From positions 372,001-436,000 of the forward strand of contig JBLDXI010000048.1 in the NCBI GenBank assembly GCA_047495785.1: 64,000 nucleotides of DNA, written 5' to 3'. How positions within the stretch are numbered: the first letter of the stretch is position 1; every line of letters starts with the position of its first letter. A program made the translations under genes and the position numbers. The stretch is from Lepidodermella squamata. Taxonomy: Eukaryota > Gastrotricha. This document shows positions 37,705-48,347 of the stretch, one piece after another. The notes under the pieces were generated by a model, which searched no databases, was not told where the DNA came from, and saw nothing but the letters and a program-made list of their open reading frames with translations.

Positions 37705-40700
37705 ATGTCAGTTATCACTTCGTCGACCGGTTCCAGTTCCGGTTCGGTGATTGGCGGTACGACGTTCGGCTCATCTTCATTGACTTCAGACCTGAGCTCG
37801 CGCCTGAGAACATTCAGTTTCTCCGAGAAAACTACCGTTGTCATCGAGCTCGGTTATCGATTTACCAAGTTTGCTTTCCAATTGTCAAGCGAAGGCTTAA
37901 ATAACGTTTGTTATTTTTATTTCCAGGGTCGGATTTGCAGGTGAAGCGAAGCCTCGAAGCGTGTTTCCGACTAAAGTTGTCTCCCCAACCGGCGGTCAGA
38001 TTGAAAATGCCAAAAATGTGAGCAATTTCATTTTCCTGCTCATTATTAAAACAAAATAAATCTGAAAGTAGTCTATAAATGCACATACAACCGAACTAAC
38101 GCTGAAGAACTGTCATTTTCTCAATTTTGATTAATGCAAAGTCTGGTGTTTAAATGCATATAAACCCCTTGAACCCCTTAAAAGCACACTGGTTTAGCGC
38201 GGGGTTCCTGCTCTCTGTCGAAGTTGTAGGTTTTGCCAACCTCAAAGTGTTGTGTTTGCTAGCAGCTGCCTTAGAATAGTTGGAGCTGAAGGTAAATTCT
38301 CCAACGAGAGAGCAGCTTTCGTACCGGTGAGCGACGTGAGATAACTAATCGGATGAGCGAATGGGCGCGATGTCAGCTTTGTCCATGACCTGGTGAGCTT
38401 GCATCAGCGAATTCGCGAGAGCAGGCAGATTATGTTCCAGTAGAGCGTATAGCGTAGCGGCTAAATTTGCTTTAAGTTTGATTCGAGACCATTGCTTGCT
38501 GACGGGTAGAGTGCCGCGGTTAAAACTTTAGTGCCGGCCCGAACCCGGTCCATCAGAGGACATGATCCGGAACTAACCGCTCTGAAAACGAAACGAAAAT
38601 AGCCGCATTTATTTCACTTTTTATTGGGCCTCTCAACTCTCAATAATTCATCTCATAGCTCATAGCTAAAACGTTGATCATTCCCGCAAGAAAACGAAGC
38701 TTGAAATGAACGATCAAATGAAAGATCAAAAACTTGTTTTTTTACTAACAACCCCCGTGCGCATTCCCTTTCATTCAAGGCATGAGTTTCATTTACGTTT
38801 TCATTCATTTATTTTCGGTCAACCGCCGGGTTTGGCCACGGCGGCCCAGCCCGCCGCGGTTATAACCGGCCTGGCGATTAACTACGGGCCAACGGTTAAA
38901 TTTTGGCCCGTGGCATCTCTACTGACGGGTAGAAGGGAGAAGGCCTGATACCACCGCGTGATTCTCGTTTTTGAAGAATTCGATAAACGCAGCAGCATGC
39001 TTATTTCTCTAATGCGAAAGGTTCCCAGTAACCTTGAACTCGGAATGCGAACAAGCCAACTTGCAGCGCATTTAACCCTTAGCCGCCGGCGCAATGACGT
39101 GTTAACTCGAGCACCTTTCAGAAAATCCCAGAAAATCAAGAAGAGGCTAAAATCAAATTCTGAGTCGGCAGAAAGTCTTACATTTAGCCTTAGATTGAAA
39201 GCCGAACCTCTTTTTCAGAAGAAATTTACCTGGGTTGCCGTTGCTATGACGTGTTAACGCGTTTTCATGACGTGTTAACAAGTCATTTAAAATTTTTCTC
39301 ACAATTTTCGACCTGGTCAGAATGGCTTTGAAAATTTGGATTTTCGGGGAGTGCTTGTTTCTTGCTATTGATTTATCATAATTTATGACGCAACAATGGG
39401 TTCGATAGCCCAAATCCTCCGACCACGGTGAATTTTCTCCGGAATTAACGCGTGTACACGTCTTTGGCGGCTAAGGGTTAAGTTGGACACAATACACCTG
39501 TACAGTTTGGGCCGTCTCGCCGCGCCTGGGGAAGGGGCAATATGAAAGTGGCATATGCTTTCCCGGATATCAGCCGTCTTTGAACCCAAAATGAATAGTT
39601 TTCTAATTAGCTTTTAAAGCAACATGTAGCTAAAATGAATAATCCCAGGTTGGAGCCCGGCATCAGTATTCATCAATAAACGAAAAAGCCGAAATATATA
39701 AGAAAGAGTGGGGAAAATGAGGTGCTATAGTGCTGGAACCTTTTAAGATTTGTTTCTCCATTTAAAACTGTGCTGTTTCGCTTAGATTTTGGACATTGAC
39801 AACGAAGCACAGCTGCGGTTTGTGCTGATCGATTTCATCAACCACCTGTTCATCCGCCACATTCTGCTGACGCCTAAAGACAAAACCGTCATCATCTCAG
39901 AGCCGCTATTCCTCCCGCTATGGTTCAGAAAAATGCTACTCAGCGTCCTGTTCACCGACATCCAAGTCGCGTCAGTTTTCGTCGCACCAGGCCCGTTGTT
40001 CTCACTTTTCGGCCTCGGCTGGCGGTCAGGCCTTGTCGTAGACTGCGACGCGTTTGAAACCAGCGTAATCCCAGTCTACGAAAATGTCGCCCTGATCAAA
40101 TCAGTCGAATCAGCCGCAATCGGTTACCGCCAAATCGTCGATAACCTACGGTCAGATCTAGTCGAAAACCACAACTGGCCGCGGGCTGAACTCGACGATT
40201 CAGTCATGGATGACGTAATTTCGAAGACCCATTGCTTTATCGATAGATTCGACCGGGCGAAATTGAGGAAGGAGGGCAAAGAACCGAGCCCGAAAGCTGG
40301 GGATTCGACTTACCAATCGTCCTTTGGCGGAAGATCGGCGCCTTTGGTTGTACCCGGGTCGGTTCGGGAAAGTTTGGGCGAGGCACTTTTTGTCCCAGAT
40401 TCTGACACTGGGTCGATAACCCAACTGATTCTAAACGCCTTAGATCGGTGCCCGATTGATGCTCGGAAAATTCTAGCCGATCGCATTGTTCTAGTCGGAA
40501 GTGTTGTGGCATTGCCAGGTTTCGGTAATCGGTTATGTGCCGAACTGGAGAGTGCGGTTAAAACCGGCGAGATCAACGGGCGCCGGCTGCCGGCTAGCGT
40601 GACCAGCCTGAAGTCGTTCAAATGCGCCCTGTCGCCTGTTCCAAGTGAAAATTTAACGTGGTTTGGCGCGGCTGTGTTCGGTTTTCTCGAGATCGCGACT

Positions 40701-40877
40701 CAGCGGACCATAACTAGGGATAAGTATTTTTCGGAGATTCGCCTGCATGGCGAAGGGGCGCAGTTTTTCTGTAGTAAGGTGCTCACTGCGGATTGGCTGA
40801 CTACGCCGTCGCTGATCCCGGCGGCGCCTGGTCAAGAGAATTTGGCGCCCACTGATCCGAACATTTCGACATGCTAA
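37705..40877 (+). CDS. ACTR10: Actin-related protein 10 (ARP11), dynactin pointed-end subunit
   Basis: Exons 37705-37868, 37927-38017 and 39786-40877 give 448 residues, against about 417 in human. The N-terminus is Ser/Thr/Gly-rich. It is followed by EKTTVVIELGYRFTKVGFAG (human [20 protein letters not shown]), then FINHLFIRHILLTPKDKTVI, VVDCDAFETSVIPVYE, DRCPIDARKILADRIVLVGS and a final WFGAAVFGFLE. ARP10/ARP11 caps the pointed end of the ARP1 filament in dynactin. It is diverged from conventional actin in the nucleotide loops, as usual for this family. Acceptor TTTTAG lies 21 nt before the chosen ATG. The second intron (1.77 kb) holds two repeats. AATAAA is at 40962-40967. Confidence 0.9.
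39072..39481. mobile_element. piggyBac-type MITE with TTAA target site (ACTR10 intron 2)
   Basis: TTAA at 39072-39075 and 39478-39481 flank a 402-bp element with perfect 12-bp terminal inverted repeats, CCCTTAGCCGCC and GGCGGCTAAGGG. The TTAA duplication and CCC-type termini are the signature of piggyBac-superfamily elements. The interior has several copies of TGACGTGTTAAC in direct and inverted order and no long open frame, so it is non-autonomous. Confidence 0.85.
39560..39744. repeat. Dispersed repeat, copy 2
   Basis: This is the partner of 1235-1398. It lies about 80 bp downstream of the piggyBac-type MITE and just before ACTR10 exon 3. Confidence 0.7.
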
Positions 40878-41291
40878 TGTGCTATTACATTTATTGTGTG
40901 CTTCCAAGGTTTCTGGTCTTATATTATCATTATTGCTTTTCTCATTAAATTGTATGAACAAAATAAAATTCACATTTTACGTTCTGTTTAGCCTTTTTTG
41001 GTTTCCTTAGCTCATGAAGCTCAGAGCGCAGACAAGACTTCCGTGAATAGGGCGAAAGCTGGCTGCAGTTTGTCCCGCTATGCTCGCCAGGATAGAACTA
41101 AACCTGCCATCTAGAGCCTAGAAAAATTCGTTGATTGCCGGCTGATATTCCCGACAGCATGGTCTTTTTATTAAGTCGTCCATTGAGAAAGTCCTTTAAT
41201 TCCATCAAGGTACAAAACGATATTAAAACATGCACAGGTTTGCAGCTATTTACGATTGATTCAGGGACTGGTCACTAGTCTTTGTGGGTTC

Positions 41292-41340
41292 GGTTGCGCT
41301 CATAGAGAGCAGAAGTGCTTCTGTTCTCTATGGTTGCGCT
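41292..41340. repeat. Short palindrome flanked by 9-bp direct repeats
   Basis: CATAGAGAGCAGAAG (41301-41315), a 2-bp loop, and CTTCTGTTCTCTATG (41318-41332) pair at 14 of 15 positions. GGTTGCGCT occurs on both sides (41292-41300 and 41332-41340). Confidence 0.7.
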
Positions 41341-41606
41341 ACTATGGGAAATAGGGAAATATTATGCCACAAGTTATCGAAGTTTTCCCATGTTTTTGCT
41401 GTTTCCCCAATCGGCACGATCGCATGACTAGCCACCATTGACTAGGCCTGATTTTAGACTGACTACTTATGTAACTGTCGCCACATGAGCTTGTTTTGCA
41501 TTGTGAAGAGAGATTTGCAAAATGCAAACATTACAAGTCGGCGAAAATGAAACGAACATGGCTAACAACCAGAATCGTAATCATTAATTAGCACAGAATA
41601 TACGCC

Positions 41607-41614
41607 TATAAAAG
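41607..41614 (+). promoter_or_regulatory. TATA box of SDR gene 1
   Basis: TATAAAAG lies 96 bp before the ATG in a block conserved with the second SDR locus (48253-48260), including GCGATTCAAATCA-like and TTTTTCGCACAGTTT sequences downstream. Confidence 0.75.
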
Positions 41615-41702
41615 AGATGGTTTCGATTCAAATCAATACCAACACTTTTTCGCACAGTTTCGATCTCAATTTAAACATTTATTTCTCTTACTAACGACAG
41701 AA

Positions 41703-42994
41703 ATGGAGGTGAGTATTTTGGTTATAATCAGGCTATTTATCATGTCCGTTTCTCCATCTTCTCCAGACTATCCAGAAAATTCTTCATCCCATGTCGCTGT
41801 TCCAAGGCGAACGAGTGGTTGTGGTCACCGGCGCTGACGAAGGCATCGGCTACGCCGTGGTCAAAAGCCTGTTGAAATCGAATCCCAACTGGACCGTCTA
41901 CTTGACATCTCGCGACGCCGACCGCGGCCAAGCTGCGGTGAGCCGCCTACATGAAGAAATCACGCTGACAGCCAAGTACCACCAGCTTGACATCGAAGAT
42001 CCGGAAAGCATCAGGCGATTCCGTGACCACATCCGCGAGAACCACAAGCACGGCATCCACATTCTGGTGAACAATGCTGGAAATTACCCGAACTTCCTCT
42101 CGCAAGAATCGGAAAGAAGCTCAACTGGAATGTCGAGTGCAACCGAGCATCACGTCGAGCCTGAAGTTCGCGAGGCTGGCTCGGACACAGGCGATCGTCG
42201 TCGCGATGAGGAGAAGAAGGAGCAACGCCAAGAAAAAGAAGAAGTCAAGTTTCGTTTCGACCGCGAGGCCTTCAAGTCTATCATCGAGAACAACTACTTC
42301 AGCACGTTGCGAGTTTGCCGCGAGCTGTTCCCGTTGTTAGGCGACAATTCGTCGGTGATTTTTGTCGGATCTCGACTGGCTAATCTTGCGTTCATGGCGA
42401 CTAAGGAAGACAAGCAACGACTATTACGCGGCTGTACCCGAGTCGAGGACTGCTCGAAGGTATTTTTAATCATCAAAATTCGAAGAAGAAATTGAAACTG
42501 CACCGAGAACATCGCTCATTTTAAAATTTCGTTTCCCTTTTCTTCAAGTTCACTCACCCCACGTTCTGCATATTTTTTAGTTGATGGAAGACCTGATGAA
42601 CTCTGATCCCGAGAAGCTGTACAACCCTGAAGACCCGAACGACAGCCGCGCATGGCTCTCCAAGTCGCCCGATACCGAACTCATCCCCAACTACAAACTA
42701 GGCGCTGTCTATCCGTGGGCAATGGCCAAGCTGGGTCTAGCCATCATCTGCCGTCTCTACCAGCTGCAGTTCGATGCCGAGAAGGTCGATCAGAACGTTC
42801 ATGTCGTCACGTGTTGCCCAGGCCTTGTCAAGACTGACCTGAACCCGATGGGCGTTCGATCGCCCGAGCAAGGGGCCGACACGATTGTCTGGTGCGCCGA
42901 ACAGCCGAAAGACACGCCCATTCGAGGCGTTGTTTGCGGTGATCGCAAAATGCTCGACCCGTTCGTTCTCCCCGAAGGCTCAACAATTTTCTGA
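41703..42994 (+). CDS. Carbonyl-reductase-like short-chain dehydrogenase/reductase, copy 1
   Basis: Exons 41703-41708 (only ATG GAG), 41767-42459 and 42581-42994 give 370 residues. The Rossmann motif TGADEGIGYAVVKSLL (near residue 25) and NNAG mark a classical NADP(H)-binding SDR close to carbonyl reductase 1. Downstream, CCPGLVKTDL matches the CBR1 CCPGWVRTDM block. Two features are odd. The catalytic YxxxK motif reads W-A-M-A-K, with the nearest Tyr two residues too early (VYPWAMAK). A charged, Glu/Arg-rich insert of about 60 residues follows NNAG (DEEKKEQRQEKEEVKFRFDR). The active-site Ser (FVGS) is kept. AATAAA is at 43100-43105. Substrate and activity are unknown. Confidence 0.85.
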
Positions 42995-43614
42995 AAATCT
43001 CACGATCCATCAATTTTCTTTTCGTGCCAATCAAAGTTTCTGACTTCACACTATCATGCTTTTCATTACAAATTATTGCTGTGGATCAATCTTGAAACAA
43101 ATAAAACTTGTTTGCAACCATGCAGTAACCCATAATTCTTTATCTCATGTTGAGCGTGTTTTGTATATATATATACCGGAATATAAAGGACTCCCTACCA
43201 TTTCTTTTAGAAACCCTCTTTCCAATTCAGGGCCTCTCTTTTATTCAGGGTCTCTTTTGGAACCCATTTTGCATCTCGCAATACTGAGCCAAATCTGAGT
43301 AGGATGAAATTGCAACGAGAGTCATCGGGAGAAAACGATTTTGTCGCCTGTTTACTTCAGGATTTATACGACAAAATCACTGTCGTGACCGAATGTCATT
43401 ATTAATATATTGGCGACGGCTCGCTTGAAACTCACAATAGATGCAACTGCTTAATTACTGTAAAGCCGAAACGCAAGTGGTGACGCAGCGATTCTTGGTA
43501 TGCAATGTTTAGTAAATTACAGAGATTAGCGTTTGTAATAACTTCATCACGCAAAGTGTCATCGGTACAACCAGACAGTCTTTTAGCTATCGATTCGAAG
43601 GCCTAGTATTCAGC
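42995..43614. other. Intergenic between SDR1 and the convergent astacin-like gene
   Basis: It contains the SDR1 poly(A) signal and AT-rich sequence including a short TATATATATA run near 43165. No gene is seen. Confidence 0.5.
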
Positions 43615-46600
43615 TTACAGCTTAGCGTAGCATGAACTGGGAGAGTCATAGGTGATGCTGTCGTAGAGCTTTTCGCCTGGAGAAAAGCAGCCAACTGTTG
43701 TGCGACGGCAGTCAACGAAGCCTCCCTTGGAGGCTGTGGCACATCGAACATACTTCTGAAATATAACAGAAAATTGTGAAATTTCGATTGAGGTAACTTA
43801 AAGAGTAAACAACCATGCCGCTTTCATGCTGGCAGGAAAGTAAGTTGCGCCCGAAGTAGCGATACCCGTTGAAGACTTCAGATGGGAGACTCTGTGCAAT
43901 AAAATAAATTCATTAGTCAGTTGCCAAATGCTGCCAGAACTTTTAGGCTACCCAAAATTAGCTAATAATTGCTAATTCTTGCAAGGTTAGGCCTAAGCTT
44001 GTCTGGCTAATTTCTGCATTTAGATAATAAGTAAAGTCATTAATCATTTGGTAATTTACTAACCGGGTCTTCGTTAGGCTTGTTGCACTTCATGTCACCA
44101 GCGATGCAACGGTTGCTGAGTGCACACTTTCGAGCAGTCTGCATCAGAAAGATGAACGATGAACATATTGCTAACAAGTTAATCGCATTGAATACCCCTT
44201 GATTGCAGTCTTTGAAGTTGTCAAGTTTGGCGGAGCCTTTAAACGTGGTTTCATCAGTCGAGCAGTTTTTGGAACAACCTCGGAACCAACCAGTCGAGGT
44301 CTTCACGCAGCGTACCAAAATTGTAACCGGAGCTGGTGGCGTAGGGAAGCCGGCTTTATAAAAATGAGCAATATATTGACTGATAACTGGATACTACATA
44401 CTGAACGTAAAATCTACCCAAGAATTACTAACAGCTCAAACTAAACAGCTTAAAGAAGATGTTCTAACCTACGTATCACATTTCACTCAGTCCCTATAGT
44501 CCGACCTCCGATCTCATTCCTAAGCTAATTAAGCATGAGTTTGGAGTAGACATCTTTTACGATTTTTGTCGCTAATTTTTCACCTAATTGATCGCCGCTA
44601 GTGATTAAAATCTTGTAAAATAACCCGGATTGAATCTAGTGCATAAATCCTAACATATGCACCTTGAGAAATGGATAAATTGAGATTAATTCGGTATAAG
44701 CCCAAATGATGACTACTCGCTGCTCGCGAAAGATCCGCCGAATAGTGTGAAAACTTCTCATCTTAGGAAAGCATTTTGTTCTAGTAAATCGTCAAACATG
44801 CTTTGTTAGCTTAGTCAACTAATCTAACAAAACCCAAACTTCTTGTGACTCAATTCTTAAACCTATTCAATTCAGAGAGAAAACTCACGGATCAGGGAAA
44901 TGTCACAAGACTCCGTAGTATTTGCGGCTACGAAGCAGTAAGGCCCACTCGCTTGCGACGTCGGATTACGACAGTAATTCTGCAAATCCTCCAGCTTTCC
45001 CCTCGGATACGCCAATGGATCGTAGAGATCGACAGCAGCAGGCCACGGTTGACAAGAGGCACCCGATTTCGTGACAGCTTTCGTGCCTTCATAGTCGTAC
45101 CCACTTGGGGTTAGGCGAAACTCCTTATCGTCGACCCCAGCACACTTGCCGTAGATGTAGAGACGGAATCCTTTACCAGGCGTGGGCGAGTTCGATTTGA
45201 AATAAATAACAGCTGTTGTATCGTTTGTATCGTAGATGCGACCGCTGCTGACACCGTAGTTACAGATGCGGAAATAGGGCTGCGTACCATCGACCACAGT
45301 GCGAAATTCAACGTAGTCGTAGCAGAACTCATCACGCGTCGAAAGGCCGCCTGAAAAGAGGTTAGGTAATAACAAAAGAGGAAAGCCTTATGGTCAAATA
45401 TTAGTTACCTCCCACGAATCCATATACAAGATTAGGCTTGCCGTCGAATCCAAAAACAAGACCGGGCTGTATTTTGGTAAACAATGCAGATATTATTATA
45501 AATAACTCAAGATCTCTGAAATATAGATAGACCTATTCATAGCATCCATTATGTCTCGCCCGTCTCAAGTCCTAACTCCGAACCTATCATATGTTTACAC
45601 GTACACAATTATTATAATTGATTTATCCTATATTACCACGTCAAGCTCTTTTCGTCGCAGCTAAAATGACGACTGTTATGACTTCCATCACTCTATAAAT
45701 CTGGAGTTGACGAAAGTAGTAAAAGACGCTTACCTTGGATGAGATGATTCTCCAAGAACAGATACTGCCCTGAGGATAGAAGTTCGGATAGCCGGGCGTT
45801 TCGATGTAGGCAACGTTGCATGACGAAATATTAACAACGCCACCGCATGTTTCCTGGGGCTTGAACGGCGGCAAATCTGCGCACAACGGGCCGCCGAAAC
45901 CAGGGGGGCACAGGCATTGATTGCAAACTCTCGGGTCTTGATAGCCACCACCTTGGCAGCTTGGTACCGGGATACCACCGCAAACTTGTGCTAATAATAA
46001 TGATAGAAATTTAGAGACCAGATTAGATCTAAAGACTTATTTTCACCTGAGCAGTCGTATCTTAGATTCAGCAATTTCAGATCATTGAAGGAGATGAATG
46101 GCGAGTTCATGGCTCCGATAAAGCGCAAATCTTTTGGTACGATAACCCACTGATCCGGGGAAGCCGAAAACGCTGTTGGGTGGTACATTTCAGATGAAGC
46201 GTAGTCGAAAGGCACGCCCATAGCATCGTACTGTTCGTGATTTCTAGTATCCTCTATTATGAATTTGGTACGTCTGATGCTGTTCAAGGAAAGAAATGTT
46301 TAGAGTAAGAATCCTGAATCAAGAGAAAGTCATCCGATTAATACATAAATCACATAAATGACTAAAATACATTTTTTGAAATATAACCAATTTTATTTTC
46401 TTGAGCTGATACTTGGTTCCGTCGTCGAAAATGAATAGGAGCAGTGACAAATTTAGCCACTTCTCACAAACAGCCGGTTACCTGTTGTTGTAGAAGAAAT
46501 CAAGATAGCTCTCCGCGTCTAGTCGCCATACATTAGGTATCTGAAAGAAATCTGAAGGAGGAGAGTTTTTGCATTAATCTCTTTCACTTACAACACTAAG

Positions 46601-47712
46601 ACTAGCCATGAGCGCGCCTGCTACGACCTATAAAGACAACAAATCAAGGCTGAGCTTGAATTCGTTTGGTGAACCTTACAAACTCGTTTGGAGCTGATGC
46701 TTCCTGAGGTTGCATGCCGTCATTTCCAAGGTTACTTCCGTAAGTACTGAAGAAAATCACTGTCATTTGTTTTTGGCATTTCAGATTTAAGATGAAAATT
46801 TACTCAAAGAGCAAAGCTAATCCGGGGTTGGGCTCGACTGATGTTTCAGTAAATGTGAGACATGTCGAACGTTGGATCAGGTTAAAAGCGGCCTTCCAGG
46901 TATTTAGAAGAGCTACGGCTGCAAGGAAATCACAGTTGTCAAGAGAGATCATCGTTTCAAATTTAATACGTAAAGGATTCGAAATATAATGAACCTTATG
47001 TTTTCTGCTTAAATTGACTTGCCTAAAGCTGTTGCTAAATTTACTGAGAAACAGCTATTTTGGTTAAATTTCCATTTTTTGTGAAATCAAAAAACAGCAA
47101 TATTTAATAGCCTAAGAACTCCTGTCGAATTCTGTATTTACCAATTTAAAAAAAAATCACCTAGCTGGGAAAATTGGGAAAACCCTTGAAGTGGCCACAA
47201 TTAGTGCGGGGTGATCTTGAATAATATTGTGAGGTAAAAAATTGCGAAGAAGGCAGCTCCAGCAGACGTCCCACAAAAAAACAGTACGTAAGGTCAACTA
47301 CATAATTGATATAAGCACAGACTTAGAGGGAGGAAGCAGTCAAGAAGAGACTAAATAAAAATATTATTATTACTATTATTATTATTTATTATATTATTAC
47401 GAAAATTTGCCGAATCAACTACAAAGTAGCTGATATTCAACGCCCACAATTTAACGCCATCAGAGGCCTTTGCTTGTAAAACCGGGTCACCAGTATCGCC
47501 AGGCGATTTTTGAATTGTTGGAACTCCGGGAAATGAGTCATTGAACTATACCAAGAGAATAACGTTAATAGCAATAATGCGTTATGGGGATGAGCTATTA
47601 CAACATGAAGCATGTCAGCGTTGGACTCATCTCGATCGATTTGGTCTGCCGGTAACCCTGCGACAACGACAGAAATTATGTGCAAAGCACAGCAAGCAAA
47701 CTTCAAATCCAT
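43615..47712 (-). CDS. Astacin-family pseudoprotease with EGF, CUB and kringle-like domains
   Basis: Fourteen exons join in frame: 47712-47602, 47545-47401, 46918-46804, 46746-46680, 46627-46592, 46540-46482, 46279-46047, 45990-45734, 45466-45409, 45350-44889, 44332-44196, 44138-44064, 43891-43814 and 43755-43615 (657 residues). Order: signal peptide (1-19), astacin domain (about 70-255), EGF (256-297; CLCPPGFGGPLC), CUB (302-415), kringle-like (about 420-505; GTKAVTKSGASCQPW, NYCRNP, GPYCF), Cys-rich tail. Astacin landmarks are WKAAFNLIQRSTCLTF, GNDGMQPQ and MYHPTAFS (Met-turn region). The zinc site HExxHxxGxxH is replaced by GALMASLSVIP (150-160), so all three His and the catalytic Glu are lost. 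Nematode astacins commonly carry EGF-CUB tails; a kringle is unexpected. Secreted, probably non-catalytic. It lies between the two SDR copies. Confidence 0.82.
47361..47398. repeat. ATT microsatellite in intron 2 of the astacin-like gene
   Basis: Imperfect ATT/TAT repeats of about 38 bp follow the exon-2 donor (reverse strand GTAATAATATAATA). Confidence 0.85.
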
Positions 47713-48252
47713 AGCGATAAAAAATCAAAATAAGAATCGGGAAAATGGAAAAAATAAAGCGTTTTCCAAGTGTATGATCCACGCGTGGCGCGAATCAACA
47801 GGGCACGCACGCCTTTGAAACAAAAGGTGTTTTTTCCGTTATTGTGAGCGGACGAGCGTCTCGTAAATAATATTGTTGTTATATCCGAATTAGAATTATT
47901 GCGACAATAGCTAAGATGCCAGAGGATTCCAGTCTTTTGGTCCGTGATGGATTCAAGTCGCCGATCCCTGAAAATAAATTGCACGACTATCCGGAACTTG
48001 CGGATCCATCAAGTTGGCTAAGATCACTCCAAAATTCGGAAAAGCCATTTCAGATCGCGGTTGGTGGGAAGAGTAACTTGGTGATTGTTACTTAACAATC
48101 TGTGTACTATGCTAAAAGTGCGCAGCGATCAACTGGAAGGTTGCCTATTCGATATTAGTAAATCCAAATCACAAATAAATGAATTACAAGATCGACTTTC
48201 GAAATTGCTGGAACACAGAATCGTAATCGCTAATTAGCGCTGAATTTCTGCC
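47713..48252. other. Divergent spacer between astacin-like gene and SDR copy 2
   Basis: The two genes are transcribed away from each other. The last 100 bp belong to the duplicated SDR promoter block. I see no TATA box for the astacin-like gene and no further exon. Confidence 0.45.
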
Positions 48253-48260
48253 TATAAAAG
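48253..48260 (+). promoter_or_regulatory. TATA box of SDR copy 2
   Basis: TATAAAAG lies 95 bp before the ATG, inside a promoter block nearly identical to that of copy 1 (CAGAATCGTAATC, CCTATAAAAGAGATGGTT). Confidence 0.75.
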
Positions 48261-48347
48261 AGATGGTTGCGATTCAAATCAGCATCAACACATTTTTCGC
48301 ACAGTTTTGATCTCAATTTCAACTTTCTACTATTTTCATAACGACAA

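Noticed and set aside
38150-38560. tRNA-like GC-rich stretches in ACTR10 intron 2 (GGTTTAGCGCGGGGTTC, GATTCGAGACC)
   Set aside because: No cloverleaf could be folded with a proper A box, anticodon arm and acceptor stem.
38800-38930. GC-rich palindromic block (GCCGCGGTTATAACCGGC region) as a further MITE
   Set aside because: Local inverted sequence is present but I found no matching ends or target duplication.
44845-45114. Plus-strand frame opposite the kringle-like exon
   Set aside because: Antisense shadow of exon 44889-45350.
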